Below are positions 17,766 through 26,902 of a stretch of 64,000 nucleotides of DNA, in pieces (position 1 is the stretch's first letter; every line of letters starts with the position of its first letter). The notes under the pieces are model-generated. The model had not been told where the DNA came from. It was given only the letters and a program-made list of their open reading frames with translations, and ran no database searches. Origin of the DNA: Pseudomonas putida (GTDB lineage: Bacteria; Pseudomonadota; Gammaproteobacteria; Pseudomonadales; Pseudomonadaceae); contig NZ_MKZO01000075.1 in assembly GCF_001941965.1 (NCBI RefSeq), positions 62,001-126,000 of the forward strand. The letters are read 5' to 3'. The position numbers and the translations under genes are program-made.

Positions 17766-19361
17766 CTACTTCACCTGGGTAGTGGCGAAGTTATTGTTGG
17801 TCAGGGGGCTGATGGTGTAGCCCTCGACGTTCCGCCGCATGGCCGTGAACATCTTCGGATGGGCCATGGTTAGCCATGGCCGGTCCGCATCGTACACGGC
17901 CAGGGCCTCCTTATAGAGCGCTTCTCGCTGTTGCGGGTCGATCACCTGGCGAGCCTGGGTGATCAGCGCATCGAATTTTTCATTGCACCAACGAGCATAG
18001 TTCTCGCCGTTCTTCACCGCCTCGCAGCTGAGCAGCGGGGTCAGGAAGTTGTCCGGGTCGCCGTTGTCGCCGGCCCATCCGGTGGACACCAGGTCGTGCT
18101 CGCCGTTCTTCGCCCGACGCAGCATTTCTGCCCATTCCATCACGCGGATATCCAGTTTCAGGCCGATCTGCTTGAGGTCGGCCTGGAGCATTTCTGCGCT
18201 CAGGCGCGGATTGGGGTTGGTCATGCCGCCGCCATTGCGGGTGAACAGGGTCAGCCTGGCGCCTTCCGGCACGCCGGCTTCCTTGAGCAGGGCGCGGGCC
18301 TTGTCGAGGTCGCGGGGCGGGTTGTGGTTGTCGTGGTTGTAGCCGAGCATGGTCGGTGGATAGGGATTGACCGCCAGCACCGCGTTGCCCTTGCCGAACA
18401 GCTGGTCGATGTGGGCCTGGCGGTCGAAGGCGATATCGATGGCCTTGCGCACCCGTACGTCCTTGAGCAGCGGGTGTTCGGTGTTCATCGCCACGTAGCC
18501 GATGATCAGCGCTTCCAGTTCGACCACCTTGAGCATCGGGTCCTGCTTGATCGAGGGCACGTCGTCCGGCTTGGGGTAGACCGCCACCTGGCATTCGTTG
18601 GCGCGCAGCTTCTGCAGGCGCACGTTGTTGTCGGTGGTGATGGCGAAGACCAGGGTTTCGCTGGGCGGGGCGCCGCGGAAATAGTCCGGGTTGGCCTTGT
18701 AGCGGACCTGGGCGTCCTTAATGTAGCGCTGGAAGATGAACGGGCCGGTGCCTACCGGCTTGCTGTTGAGGTCGCCGGTCTTGTCGGCCTTGAGCAACTG
18801 GTCGCCATATTCGGCCGAGTAGATCGAGGTGAAGGCCATCGCCAGGTCACGCAGGAACGGCGCCTGGGGCTGGGTCAGGGTGAAGACCACAGTGTGCTCG
18901 TCGGTCTTCTCCACGCTTTTCAGCAGTTTGCTGAAACTCATGCCCTCGAAGTAAGGGAAGCCGATGCTGCTTTTGGCGTGCCAGGGATGCTTGGGGTCGA
19001 GCTGGCGCTGGAAGCTCCAGAGCACATCGTCGGCGTTCATCTCGCGGGTCGGGGTGAACCAGGGCGTGGTGTGGAACTTGACGCCCTTGCGCAGGTGGAA
19101 GGTGTAGGTCAGGCCGTCGTCGCTGATCTCCCAGCGCTCGGCCAGCGACGGCTGGATCTCGGTAGTGCCGGGCTTGAAATCGACCAGGCGGTTGAACAGG
19201 GTTTCCGCCGCCGCATCGGCGGTGACGGCAGTGGTGTACTGGGCCATATCGAAGCCTTCCGGGCTGGCTTCGGTGCAGACCACCAGCGGGCGTGCCCAGA
19301 GGCTGGCCGAAGCCGTCAGCAGCAGGGCTGCGAAAGCGGCGTGCAGGGGGAGTGTGTTCAT
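17766..19361 (-). CDS. Dipeptide-type ABC transporter substrate-binding protein (DppA paralogue 3)
   Basis: Family 5 extracellular solute-binding protein, 531 residues. Start at the second of two nearby ATGs (19361, MNTLPLHAAF), because AAAGGA lies 7 nt before it and only 1 nt before the first. Seen: signal peptide ending SASLWA-RP, then RPLVVCTEASPEGFDMAQYTT, the CTEASPEGFD block of DppA-like proteins, and LRKGVKFHTTPWFTPTREMNADDVLWSFQRQLDP, the family signature region. It is the binding protein directly ahead of dppBCDF. The locus encodes three such paralogues, presumably with different peptide preferences, sharing one membrane complex, as described for P. aeruginosa dpp. Confidence 0.9.
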   Translation of the reverse strand: MNTLPLHAAFAALLLTASASLWARPLVVCTEASPEGFDMAQYTTAVTADAAAETLFNRLVDFKPGTTEIQPSLAERWEISDDGLTYTFHLRKGVKFHTTPWFTPTREMNADDVLWSFQRQLDPKHPWHAKSSIGFPYFEGMSFSKLLKSVEKTDEHTVVFTLTQPQAPFLRDLAMAFTSIYSAEYGDQLLKADKTGDLNSKPVGTGPFIFQRYIKDAQVRYKANPDYFRGAPPSETLVFAITTDNNVRLQKLRANECQVAVYPKPDDVPSIKQDPMLKVVELEALIIGYVAMNTEHPLLKDVRVRKAIDIAFDRQAHIDQLFGKGNAVLAVNPYPPTMLGYNHDNHNPPRDLDKARALLKEAGVPEGARLTLFTRNGGGMTNPNPRLSAEMLQADLKQIGLKLDIRVMEWAEMLRRAKNGEHDLVSTGWAGDNGDPDNFLTPLLSCEAVKNGENYARWCNEKFDALITQARQVIDPQQREALYKEALAVYDADRPWLTMAHPKMFTAMRRNVEGYTISPLTNNNFATTQVK

Positions 19362-19427
19362 CGGCATGTCCTTTGTCGGCTCCTGCCCCGGCGGCGGGCG
19401 TGTTTGCGCCGCCGCCGGAGACCTGCA

Positions 19428-20804
19428 TTAGAGAATGTTGAACGGAATGGTGGTCACGATGCGGAATTCATCGAGATTGCCATCGATCTGCTCGCGACTG
19501 GCGCGGTGTGCGGTGTAGTAGGCGCGGATGTTGGTCGCCTCCAGCGGCCCGCTCTGCACCACGTAGCTGGCACCCAACGACCATTCCCGGTGATGTTCGC
19601 CATCGAGGTTGCGTACATCGTAGCCGTTGCCCTTGTAGCCGGTGCCGTCGATGCCCCAGCCGCGCGCGGTGTAGACATTCAGGCGCAGCCCCGGCACGCC
19701 GAACCCGGCCATGTCGAGGGCGTAGCCGACCTGGAACGACTTCTCGTTGGGACCGTTGTAATCGGAGAACAGCGAGTTGGCGAGGAAGATCGCGTTGGTG
19801 TCGTGCACGTAGTCGAAGTACTCGTCGCCGTTCACCTGCTGGTAGGCCAGGGTCAGGCTGTGGGCCTGGTGCGCCAGGGTGAAGGACAGGCTGAAGGTGT
19901 CGTTGTCGATATCCCCCAGTTTCGCCGAGCCGGTGTCGCGGGTGCCGTAGTAGTTGAAGCCGGTGGTCAAGGCCAGGGTGCCCTTGTCGCCCAGGTCATG
20001 GGAGGCGCCGACGTAGTACTGGTTCCAGATGTCCTCGACCTGGCCGAGGTACAGGCTGGTGGTCAGGCTGCGCAGCGGCTGGTAGTTGAGGCCGGCGAGG
20101 CTGACCCGGTCGGCGTTGACGCCCAGTGCCGAGTACTCGGTGGTGAACTTGCTCTTGCCCTGTTCGGTACGGGTCGAGACCCGCTCGAAGGTGCCGAGGT
20201 CGAAGGACAGGTTGTCGAATTCGGCGCTGTGCAGGGCGACCCCGTCGAAGCTCGACGGCAGGGCGCGGTTGCCGATATAGGCGAACACCGGGGTGTTGAT
20301 CGACTGGCGCCCGGCGACCAGGGTGGTGTTGGAGATCCGCGCCTGCAGGTTGGCCAGGCCGAGTTTGCTCCACTGGCCGATGACGTCGCCGTCGCTGTGG
20401 GTCAGGGTGCGGTTGTTCGGCCCGGCGACCCGGGCGCGCCCGCGCTCCAGGGCGAGGGCGTGGTAGCCGGCGACCTGGGCGGCGAAACCGACCGGGCCCT
20501 GGGTGAAACCGGAGCTGTAGTCGAGCACGGTGCCCTGCACCCAGTTGTCGCGGCTGTGGGTGGCCTGGCGCGTGCCGTCGCTCTTGTAGTAGCGGAACAG
20601 CGGACCCTTGCTCGCGCGCTCGCGGGCATACCAGTTGCGGGTCCAGCCGGACAGGCTCTGGTCTTCGATGAAGCCGTTGGATTCGGCCTGGGCGCTGGTT
20701 TCCTTGAGGGTCAGCGGCAGGTAGTCCTGGCTGGTGGCTTCGGCCTGGGCGAGGCCGGACAGGCCGCCAAGGGAAAGGGCGATTACGGTGGTGATTCGTT
20801 TCAA
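19428..20804 (-). CDS. opdP: OprD-family porin, OpdP-like (dipeptide porin), TTG start
   Basis: Outer-membrane channel of 458 residues. No ATG or GTG fits: the signal peptide (LKRITTVIALSLGGLSGLAQA) begins at a TTG at 20804 with AAGGAAG 7 nt before it, so TTG is taken as start. Seen: DQSLSGWTRNWYARERASKG near the N-terminus, alternating strands with QVAGYHALALERGRAR, NGDEYFDYVHDTNAIFLANSLFSDYNGPNEKSFQVGYALDM, and a C-terminal strand ending NIL; these are hallmarks of the OprD/Opd family. Its position between two DppA-like genes matches P. aeruginosa, where OpdP admits dipeptides such as Gly-Glu. Substrate here is inferred from context. Confidence 0.88.
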   Translation of the reverse strand: MKRITTVIALSLGGLSGLAQAEATSQDYLPLTLKETSAQAESNGFIEDQSLSGWTRNWYARERASKGPLFRYYKSDGTRQATHSRDNWVQGTVLDYSSGFTQGPVGFAAQVAGYHALALERGRARVAGPNNRTLTHSDGDVIGQWSKLGLANLQARISNTTLVAGRQSINTPVFAYIGNRALPSSFDGVALHSAEFDNLSFDLGTFERVSTRTEQGKSKFTTEYSALGVNADRVSLAGLNYQPLRSLTTSLYLGQVEDIWNQYYVGASHDLGDKGTLALTTGFNYYGTRDTGSAKLGDIDNDTFSLSFTLAHQAHSLTLAYQQVNGDEYFDYVHDTNAIFLANSLFSDYNGPNEKSFQVGYALDMAGFGVPGLRLNVYTARGWGIDGTGYKGNGYDVRNLDGEHHREWSLGASYVVQSGPLEATNIRAYYTAHRASREQIDGNLDEFRIVTTIPFNIL

Positions 20805-20910
20805 GGCGATACTTCCTTTCTTGTTCTTCTCGATGGACCGGCGGGCCTCGTGGACCCGTCGGCCAGTGCTGCGGATCGCGGCCGGTGGGCCGTGATCCGT
20901 ACTGCGCCGG

Positions 20911-22503
20911 TCAGTCGATGCCAACGTCGCGGAACGTGGTCTTGCCGAACGGGCTGACCAGGTATCCCTCCACCCGCGTGCTCACCGGCTGGGCGACGGT
21001 GGAGTGGGCGATGGGGGTGATCGGCACGTTCTGCTTGATGTAGTGCTGGGCCTGGCGATACAGCTCGCTGCGCTGCTCGCGGTCGTTGGTGCCCTTGGCC
21101 TTTTTCATCAGGGCGTCGTATTGCGGGTCGCACCACATGGAGTGGTTGTGGCTGCCGATGGCATCGCAGCCGTACAGGGTGCCGAGCCAGTTGTCCGGGT
21201 CGCCGTTGTCGCCGGTCCAGCCGATCAGCAGGGTGTCGTGCTCGCCGTTCTTGGCGCGCTTGAGGTATTCGCCCCATTCGTAGCTGACGATGTTCACCTT
21301 CAGCCCGAGCTTGCCCCAGTCGTCCTGGAGCATCTGCGCCATCAGGCGGGCATCGGGGTTGTACGGGCGCTGCACGGGCATGGCCCAGAGGGTGATCTCG
21401 GTGCCTTCCTTGACCCCGGCGTCGCGCAGCATCTGCTTGGCTTTTTCCAGGTCGCGAGGGGCGTCGGCGATGCTCTCGTCGTAGGACCACTGGGTCGGCG
21501 GCATGGTGTTCACCGCCACCTGGCCGGCGCCCTGGAACACGGTCTTGATGATCGCCTCCTTGTTCACCGCCATGTCCAGGGCCTGGCGGACTTCCAGTTG
21601 GTCGAACGGCTTGTGCCGGGTGTTGTAGGCGATGTAGCCGAGGTTGTAGGCGGGCTTTTCGATCAGGTTGATGTTTTCGTCGCGGCGCAAGGCCTCGAGG
21701 TCGGCGGGGCGCGGGTGGATGCTCACCTGGCATTCGCCCTTGCGCAGCTTCTGCACCCGGACTGACGGATCGACGTTGATGGAGTAGATCAGGTTGTCCA
21801 GCTTGACTTGCTCCGGGGCCCAGTACTCGGTGTTGCCGCGATAGCGGATCTGGGTGTCCTTCTGGTAGCGGGTGAACACGAAGGGGCCGGTACCGATGGG
21901 CTTGTCGGTGATGTCCGACGGCGTGCCGCGGGCCAGCAGGTGTTCGGCATATTCGGAGAGCACCGAGGCGAAGCTCATGGCGAGGTTCTGCAAGAGCGCG
22001 GCGTCGGGGTGGTTGAGGGTGAAGGTCACGCTCATCGGGCCGCTTTTCTCCACCTTGGCGATGGTCTTGTCCATGCCCATGGCGCTGAAGTACGGGAACA
22101 CCGTGCCGTAAGCCAGGCGGAAAGGGTGGGTCGGGTCGAGCATGCGGCTGAAGGTGAACACCACGTCGTCGGCGTCGAAATCGCGGCTCGGCTTGAAACC
22201 GGCGTTGCTGTGGAACTTCACCCCGGGGCGCAGGTTGAAGGTGTACACCAGGCCGTCATCGGAAATGCTCCAGTCGGTGGCCAGCGACGGTTCCACCACC
22301 GTGGCCCCGCGCTCGAACTCCACCAGGCGGTTGTACAGCGGCTCGGACACGTCGTTGTCGGTGCCGCTCTGGTATTGCGCGGTGTCGAAGCCGGAAGGGC
22401 TGCCTTCCGAGCAGAATACCAGGCTGCCCTTGGCCAGGCCGAAGGGCGAATGGGCCAGCAGACCGGCTCCTAGCAAGGCGGCGAAGAGAGACGTCTTACG
22501 CAT
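20911..22503 (-). CDS. Dipeptide-type ABC transporter substrate-binding protein (DppA paralogue 2)
   Basis: Family 5 solute-binding protein, 530 residues. Start ATG 22503 (MRKTSLFAALLGAGLL) with AGGGAA upstream; the frame continues upstream but reads non-coding. Seen: signal peptide ending FGLA-KG, SLVFCSEGSPSGFDTAQYQSG, LRPGVKFHSNAGFKPSRDFDADDVVFTFSRMLDP, and a C-terminal WLGTLYGCDAIGSHNHSMWC block shared closely with paralogue 1. It is clearly closer to paralogue 1 (WLGTLYGCDAVNGNNFSHWC) than to paralogue 3, so those two look like a more recent tandem duplication. Lies between a hairpin and the porin gene. Confidence 0.9.
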   Translation of the reverse strand: MRKTSLFAALLGAGLLAHSPFGLAKGSLVFCSEGSPSGFDTAQYQSGTDNDVSEPLYNRLVEFERGATVVEPSLATDWSISDDGLVYTFNLRPGVKFHSNAGFKPSRDFDADDVVFTFSRMLDPTHPFRLAYGTVFPYFSAMGMDKTIAKVEKSGPMSVTFTLNHPDAALLQNLAMSFASVLSEYAEHLLARGTPSDITDKPIGTGPFVFTRYQKDTQIRYRGNTEYWAPEQVKLDNLIYSINVDPSVRVQKLRKGECQVSIHPRPADLEALRRDENINLIEKPAYNLGYIAYNTRHKPFDQLEVRQALDMAVNKEAIIKTVFQGAGQVAVNTMPPTQWSYDESIADAPRDLEKAKQMLRDAGVKEGTEITLWAMPVQRPYNPDARLMAQMLQDDWGKLGLKVNIVSYEWGEYLKRAKNGEHDTLLIGWTGDNGDPDNWLGTLYGCDAIGSHNHSMWCDPQYDALMKKAKGTNDREQRSELYRQAQHYIKQNVPITPIAHSTVAQPVSTRVEGYLVSPFGKTTFRDVGID

Positions 22504-22712
22504 GGGAATTCCCTGTCTTGTAGTCGTTATTGGAAGTTTCCGCGGCACGCAGCGAATCCTCGCTGACGGGGCACGGGCACCGTTCCCACGGTAAGTGGGG
22601 ACAGGGCTTCCGACGAGGTACACAGGGAGCAAGTTGGGGTGGGAGCTTTCCGACTGTGTTGAGGAAATTTCGGACAAGTAACCGATGTGCCATCAACCAG
22701 CTGTTGTTCTGG

Positions 22713-22744
22713 GCCAGGGCTGCGGCATTGGCCGCAGCCCTGGC
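22713..22744 (-). other. Perfect 14-bp hairpin between two DppA paralogue genes
   Basis: GCCAGGGCTGCGGC pairs perfectly with GCCGCAGCCCTGGC around the loop ATTG, starting 7 nt after the stop of paralogue 1. There is no U tract on either strand, so it is not a canonical terminator; it could attenuate read-through or protect the 3' end of the abundant binding-protein message (inferred). Confidence 0.65.
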
Positions 22745-22750
22745 AGGCGG

Positions 22751-24376
22751 TTATGGCTTCACGCTGACGCCGTAGAAGTCATTGAGGGCGAAGGGGCTGA
22801 TCTTGAAGTCCTCGACGCTCTTGCGCATCGGCTGGTAGACCGTGGAGTGGGCGATCGGGGTGATCGGCACCTGGTCCTTGAGGATGTGCTGGGCCTGCTT
22901 GTACAGCTCGGTGCGCTTGGCCTGGTCGGGGATGCGCTTGGCGTCCTTGACCAGCTTGTCGTAGTCGCTGTTGCACCAGTGCGAGAAGTTGTTGCCGTTG
23001 ACCGCGTCGCAGCCGTACAGGGTGCCGAGCCAGTTGTCCGGGTCACCGTTGTCGCCGCTCCAGCCGATCAGCATGGCGCCGTTCTCGCCGTCCTTGGCGC
23101 GCTTGATGTACTCGCCCCATTCGTAGCTGACGATGCGTGCCTTGATGCCGATCTTGGCCCAGTCGGACTGGATCATCTCGGCCATCAGCTTGGCGTTGGG
23201 GTTGTACGGGCGCTGTACCGGCATGGCCCACAGGGTGATCTCGGTGCCTTCCTTGACCCCGGCTTCCTTGAGCAGGGCCTTGGCTTTCTCGACGTTGTAC
23301 TCGGTGCCCTTGATGGTCTCGTCGTAGGACCACTGGGTCGGCGGCATGGCGTTGACCGCCAGCTGCCCGGCGCCCTGGTACACCGAATCGATGATCTGCT
23401 GCTTGTTCACCGCCATGTCCAGGGCCTGGCGCACCTTGAGCTGGGCCATGGGGTTGGGCTCGTTGCTGCCCTTGATCTTGTCCATCACGTTGTAGGCGAT
23501 GTAGCCGAGGTTGAAGCCGGCCTGGTGCGGCATCTGCAGGTTCGGGTCGGCCTTCAGCGATTCGAGGTCGGCAGGGCGCGGGAACAGGGTGACCTGGCAC
23601 TCGTTCTTCTTCAGCTTCTGCATGCGCACCGAGGCGTCGGTGGTGATGGCGAAGATCAGGTTGTCGATCTTCACTTCGCCGGGCGACCAGTAGTCCTTGT
23701 TGCCCTTGAAGCGGATTTGCGCGTCCTTCTGGTACTTGCTGAACACGAACGGGCCGGTGCCGATCGGCTTCTGGTTGATGTCCGCGGCCTTGCCCTGCTT
23801 GAGCAACTGGTCGGCGTATTCGGCGGACTGGATCGAGGCGAAGCTCATGGCGATGTTCTGGATGAACGCGGCGTCGACTTCGTTGAGGGTGAACTTGACG
23901 GTGTGCTCGTCGACCTTCTCGACCTGCTTGATGTTCGCGTCCATGCCCATGTCGGTGAAGTACGGGAACTCGGTGGGGTACGCCTTGCGGAACGGCATGT
24001 CCTTGTCGAGCATGCGGTTGAAGGTGAACAGCACGTCGTCGGCGTTGAACTCGCGGGTCGGCTTGAAGTAGTCGGTGGTGTGGAACTTGACCCCTTCGCG
24101 CAGATGGAAGGTATAGGTCAGGGCGTCGTCGGAAACGTCCCAACTGGTGGCCAGCCCGGGGATGACCTGGGTGCCGCCGCGCTCGAACTGGGCCAGGCGG
24201 TTGAACACGGTCTCGGACGAGGCATCGAAGTCGGTGCCGGTGGTGTACTGGCCGGGATCGAAGCCGGCGGGGCTGCCTTCGGAGCAGTAGACCAGGTTGG
24301 AAGCGGCCTGGGCGGCCGGGGTAGCGGCGAGCAAACCTGCGCCGACAAGGAACGGAATGACTGCGGTTTTCAGCAT
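22751..24376 (-). CDS. dppA: Dipeptide ABC transporter substrate-binding protein DppA (paralogue 1)
   Basis: Periplasmic dipeptide-binding protein, 541 residues, the first gene of the uptake locus. Seen: signal peptide MLKTAVIPFLVGAGLLAATP ending AAQA-AS, NLVYCSEGSPAGFDPGQYTT, LREGVKFHTTDYFKPTREFNADDVLFTFNRMLDK (the family 5 signature region), and GDNGDPDNWLGTLYGCDA near the C-terminus. CSEGSPAGFDP-type text is characteristic of DppA. A hairpin follows the stop, which may make this gene more highly expressed than the rest of the locus. Besides transport, DppA proteins in enterics act in peptide chemotaxis, but that is not shown here. Confidence 0.92.
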   Translation of the reverse strand: MLKTAVIPFLVGAGLLAATPAAQAASNLVYCSEGSPAGFDPGQYTTGTDFDASSETVFNRLAQFERGGTQVIPGLATSWDVSDDALTYTFHLREGVKFHTTDYFKPTREFNADDVLFTFNRMLDKDMPFRKAYPTEFPYFTDMGMDANIKQVEKVDEHTVKFTLNEVDAAFIQNIAMSFASIQSAEYADQLLKQGKAADINQKPIGTGPFVFSKYQKDAQIRFKGNKDYWSPGEVKIDNLIFAITTDASVRMQKLKKNECQVTLFPRPADLESLKADPNLQMPHQAGFNLGYIAYNVMDKIKGSNEPNPMAQLKVRQALDMAVNKQQIIDSVYQGAGQLAVNAMPPTQWSYDETIKGTEYNVEKAKALLKEAGVKEGTEITLWAMPVQRPYNPNAKLMAEMIQSDWAKIGIKARIVSYEWGEYIKRAKDGENGAMLIGWSGDNGDPDNWLGTLYGCDAVNGNNFSHWCNSDYDKLVKDAKRIPDQAKRTELYKQAQHILKDQVPITPIAHSTVYQPMRKSVEDFKISPFALNDFYGVSVKP

Positions 24377-24594
24377 GGTGGCCTCATTGTTGTCATTGTG
24401 ATCTGAGGGCGGCCTTGTGGGCCGACCCGCGGATACTTATGCAGGTACTGGACCTGATGCAACGGTTGAGGATAGCTTCTGACAGTAATTTCGGAACGTT
24501 CGTACAAGGATGTCGCGATTGTGTAACTTTGTGCGAGTTGAACGTTTGCTTGGCGGGAATTGGCGAAATTTTCGAGATGTGTGTTGAATTTGAG
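24377..24594. other. Intergenic region upstream of dppA
   Basis: No gene seen. It must carry the minus-strand dppA promoter; the stretch is AT-richer than average around 24480-24590. I could not select a convincing -35/-10 pair. It continues into a REP palindrome (24595-24677) and the end of the SIMPL-domain gene. Confidence 0.45.
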
Positions 24595-24677
24595 GGCCTC
24601 ATCGCTGGCAAGCTAGCTCCCACAGGTTCAGCGGTGCACGCGGTCACTGTGGGAGCTGGCTTGCCAGCGATGAGGCC
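24595..24677. repeat. REP-type palindrome (family A)
   Basis: GGCCTCATCGCTGGC at the left and GCCAGCGATGAGGCC at the right, with arms differing by one base (AAGCTAGCTC in the left versus the usual AAGCCAGCTC). Loop contains GGTTCAGCGGTGCACGCGGTC. Located between dppA upstream sequence and the 3' end of the SIMPL-domain gene. Confidence 0.82.
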
Positions 24678-24724
24678 TTCACAGGCAATCGAGAAGGGCC
24701 GGCCATGCACCGGCCCAAGGTCAC

Positions 24725-25435
24725 TCAGGGCATCTGCACTTCAATGGTGCCATCCGCATTGACGCTGACCTGGGTGGTCCCCGCCTCGACCTGCGGCGAC
24801 GGCGCCGCCTCGGCATCCATGCTGGCCTTCATCATCATCGGCGCACGCATGTACGGCTGTGGATAACCGCTGCTGTTGAGGTTCAGGCTGACCACCTTGT
24901 AGCCCTTGCCACCCAGTGCCTCGGTGGCGATCTGTGCCCGGGCCTTGAACGCGTCCACCGCATCCTTGATCAGCGCATCCTCGCTGGTCTTGCGCGTGGC
25001 CGGGGCGATGGCGAAGTCCATGCCGCCCATCTTCAGCTGTTGCAGGAGCTCGCCGGTCAGCTTGGACAAGGCCGGGAAGTCGGCACTTTCCAGACGCAGT
25101 TCGGCACGTTCGCGCCAGCCGGTGATCTTCTGGCCCTTGTCGTCATAGATCGGGTAGGCATTGCGGCTGCCCTGGCTGATCTTCACGTCCTTGACCTGGC
25201 GCGCCTGTTCCAGGGCCTTGTTCAGGGTGGTGGTGATCTCGGCAGCAAGCTTGGCCGGGTCGGTGTTCTGCGCTTCGCTGTAGAGGGTCACGACCATCAG
25301 GTCCCGGGCCACTTCCTTGCTCGCTTCGGCACGCAGGGAAATCTGGTTGTAACGCGGCTCGTCCGCCAGAACGGGGAGGCTGACCAGCAGGCTGGCGGCC
25401 AGCAGGGCTTTGGCGCTACGGCGTGGGGTATTCAT
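24725..25435 (-). CDS. SIMPL-domain (DUF541) periplasmic protein
   Basis: Secreted protein of 236 residues. Start ATG 25435 (MNTPRRSAKALLAASLLVSL) with AAGGAG upstream; residues further upstream in the frame read non-coding. Seen: signal peptide ending PVLA-DE, then YNQISLRAEASKEVARDLMVVTLYSEAQNTDPAKLAAEI, with the SIMPL pattern of small beta-alpha repeats, and a C-terminal VSVNADGTIEVQMP strand. SIMPL proteins such as YggE and BP26 form periplasmic rings and have been linked to oxidative stress protection; precise role unknown. Divergent from roxS with a 204-base shared upstream region. Confidence 0.85.
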   Translation of the reverse strand: MNTPRRSAKALLAASLLVSLPVLADEPRYNQISLRAEASKEVARDLMVVTLYSEAQNTDPAKLAAEITTTLNKALEQARQVKDVKISQGSRNAYPIYDDKGQKITGWRERAELRLESADFPALSKLTGELLQQLKMGGMDFAIAPATRKTSEDALIKDAVDAFKARAQIATEALGGKGYKVVSLNLNSSGYPQPYMRAPMMMKASMDAEAAPSPQVEAGTTQVSVNADGTIEVQMP

Positions 25436-25639
25436 GCATGACTCCTTGAAAAATGGGCGTGGCCAGTACGATCCTGTGCGCCACGCAGACCCTGTCTGAC
25501 CTTGAAAGTAGCACCAAGGTTCCAAATCGCTATCATTTAGCCTTGGCACGGTGTGGCGAGTTGCCGCATTGCTGCAGTCGCGGACGTCGCTTCGGTATAC
25601 TTCGCCCCGGTTTACCTGGAGCACTCATCAGGAGAGCTC

Positions 25640-26902
25640 ATGCTCGCCCCGGTCACTATGCAAATGTTGTCTGCTACCCGCCAGAACCTCTGGCGCCTTA
25701 CGTTCATCCGCACCCTGGTGCTGGCTGCCCAGGCCGGTTCGGTCGCGGTTGCCTACTGGACCGAACTGCTGCCACTGCCCTGGCTGGCGCTGAGCGTCAC
25801 CCTCGGCTTCTCCATGGTCCTGTGCCTGGTCACCGCCCTGCGCCTGCGCGCCTCGCTGCCGGTGACCGAGCTGGAATACGCGGTGCAACTGGCCTGCGAC
25901 CTGCTGATCCACAGTGCCTTGCTGTATTTCTCCGGCGGCTCGACCAACCCCTTCGTCTCGTATTACCTGGTGCCCCTGGCGATCGCTGCGGTGACCCTGC
26001 CATGGGTCTATTCGCTGATCCTTTCGGGTATCGCGCTGGTGGCCTACACCCTGCTGCTGGTGCAGTTCTATCCGCTGGATACCTTCCCCATGGCCCGGGA
26101 GAAGATGCAGATCTACGGCATGTGGCTGAGCTTTGCCCTGGCGGCGGCGGTGATCACCTTCTTCGCCGCCAAGATGGCCGAGGAGTTGCGCCGCCAGGAA
26201 GCCTTCCAGGCCCAGCGCCGTGAAGAAGGCCTGCGCGACCAGCAACTGCTGGCCGTGGCCACCCAGGCCGCTGGCGCCGCCCATGAACTGGGCACGCCGC
26301 TGGCGACCATGAGCGTGCTGATCAACGAAATGCGTCAGGACCACACCGATCCGCTGCTGCAGGACGACCTGGCGGTGCTCCAGGAGCAGGTCAAGCAATG
26401 CAAGCACACCTTGCAGCAACTGGTCCGCGCCGCCGAGGCCAATCGCCGGATGGCGGTGGAAGAGCAGCCGGTGACCTTCTGGATGGACGAGTCGCTGAAC
26501 CGCTGGCACCTGATGCGCCCGGAAGCCAGCTACCGCTTCCAGCGCCTCGGCCAGGGCCTGGTACCGCACCTGGCGCCGCCGCCGGACCTGACCCAGGCCC
26601 TGCTGAACCTGCTGAACAACGCCGCTGATGCTTGCCCAGATGGCCTGGAGGTCCGGCTGGACTGGGATGCCACCGATATCGTCATCAGCATCCGCGACCA
26701 CGGTCCCGGCGTGCCGGTGGCCATCGCCGAGCAGATCGGCAAACCCTTCTTTACCACCAAGGGCAAGGGCTTCGGCCTGGGCCTGTTCCTGAGCAAGGCC
26801 AGCGTTACCCGTGCTGGCGGCTCGGTAAAACTCTATAGTCACGAAGAGGGCGGCACGCTGACCGAGCTGCGCCTGCCCCGTGACGCGCGAGGAGACGTGT
26901 GA
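25640..26902 (+). CDS. roxS: Redox sensor histidine kinase RoxS (RegB/PrrB family)
   Basis: Membrane kinase of 420 residues sensing the state of the respiratory chain. Start ATG 25640 (MLAPVTMQML) with AGGAGA 6 nt upstream; the longer frame lacks support. Seen: six transmembrane segments in the first ~175 residues, the quinone-site motif GGSTNPF at 99-105, H-box AAHELGTPLATM with His215, a Cys254 in EQVKQCKHTL corresponding to the redox-active cysteine of RegB, N-box LLNLLNNAADA, and G-boxes DHGPGVP and GKGFGLGLFLSK. It overlaps roxR by one base. In P. putida RoxSR controls terminal oxidases and redox balance (family knowledge). Confidence 0.93.
   Translation: MLAPVTMQMLSATRQNLWRLTFIRTLVLAAQAGSVAVAYWTELLPLPWLALSVTLGFSMVLCLVTALRLRASLPVTELEYAVQLACDLLIHSALLYFSGGSTNPFVSYYLVPLAIAAVTLPWVYSLILSGIALVAYTLLLVQFYPLDTFPMAREKMQIYGMWLSFALAAAVITFFAAKMAEELRRQEAFQAQRREEGLRDQQLLAVATQAAGAAHELGTPLATMSVLINEMRQDHTDPLLQDDLAVLQEQVKQCKHTLQQLVRAAEANRRMAVEEQPVTFWMDESLNRWHLMRPEASYRFQRLGQGLVPHLAPPPDLTQALLNLLNNAADACPDGLEVRLDWDATDIVISIRDHGPGVPVAIAEQIGKPFFTTKGKGFGLGLFLSKASVTRAGGSVKLYSHEEGGTLTELRLPRDARGDV

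Noticed and set aside
17931..20957. Long open frame (about 1000 codons) opposite the DppA paralogue 3 and porin genes
   Set aside because: It is antisense to two well-supported genes, its translation is low-complexity (Val, Leu, Gly, Arg, His, Gln rich), and high GC commonly leaves such shadows.
13807..24376. Possible CRISPR-like or tandem array from the three repeated binding-protein genes
   Set aside because: The similarity is between full-length paralogous genes; there are no short spaced direct repeats.
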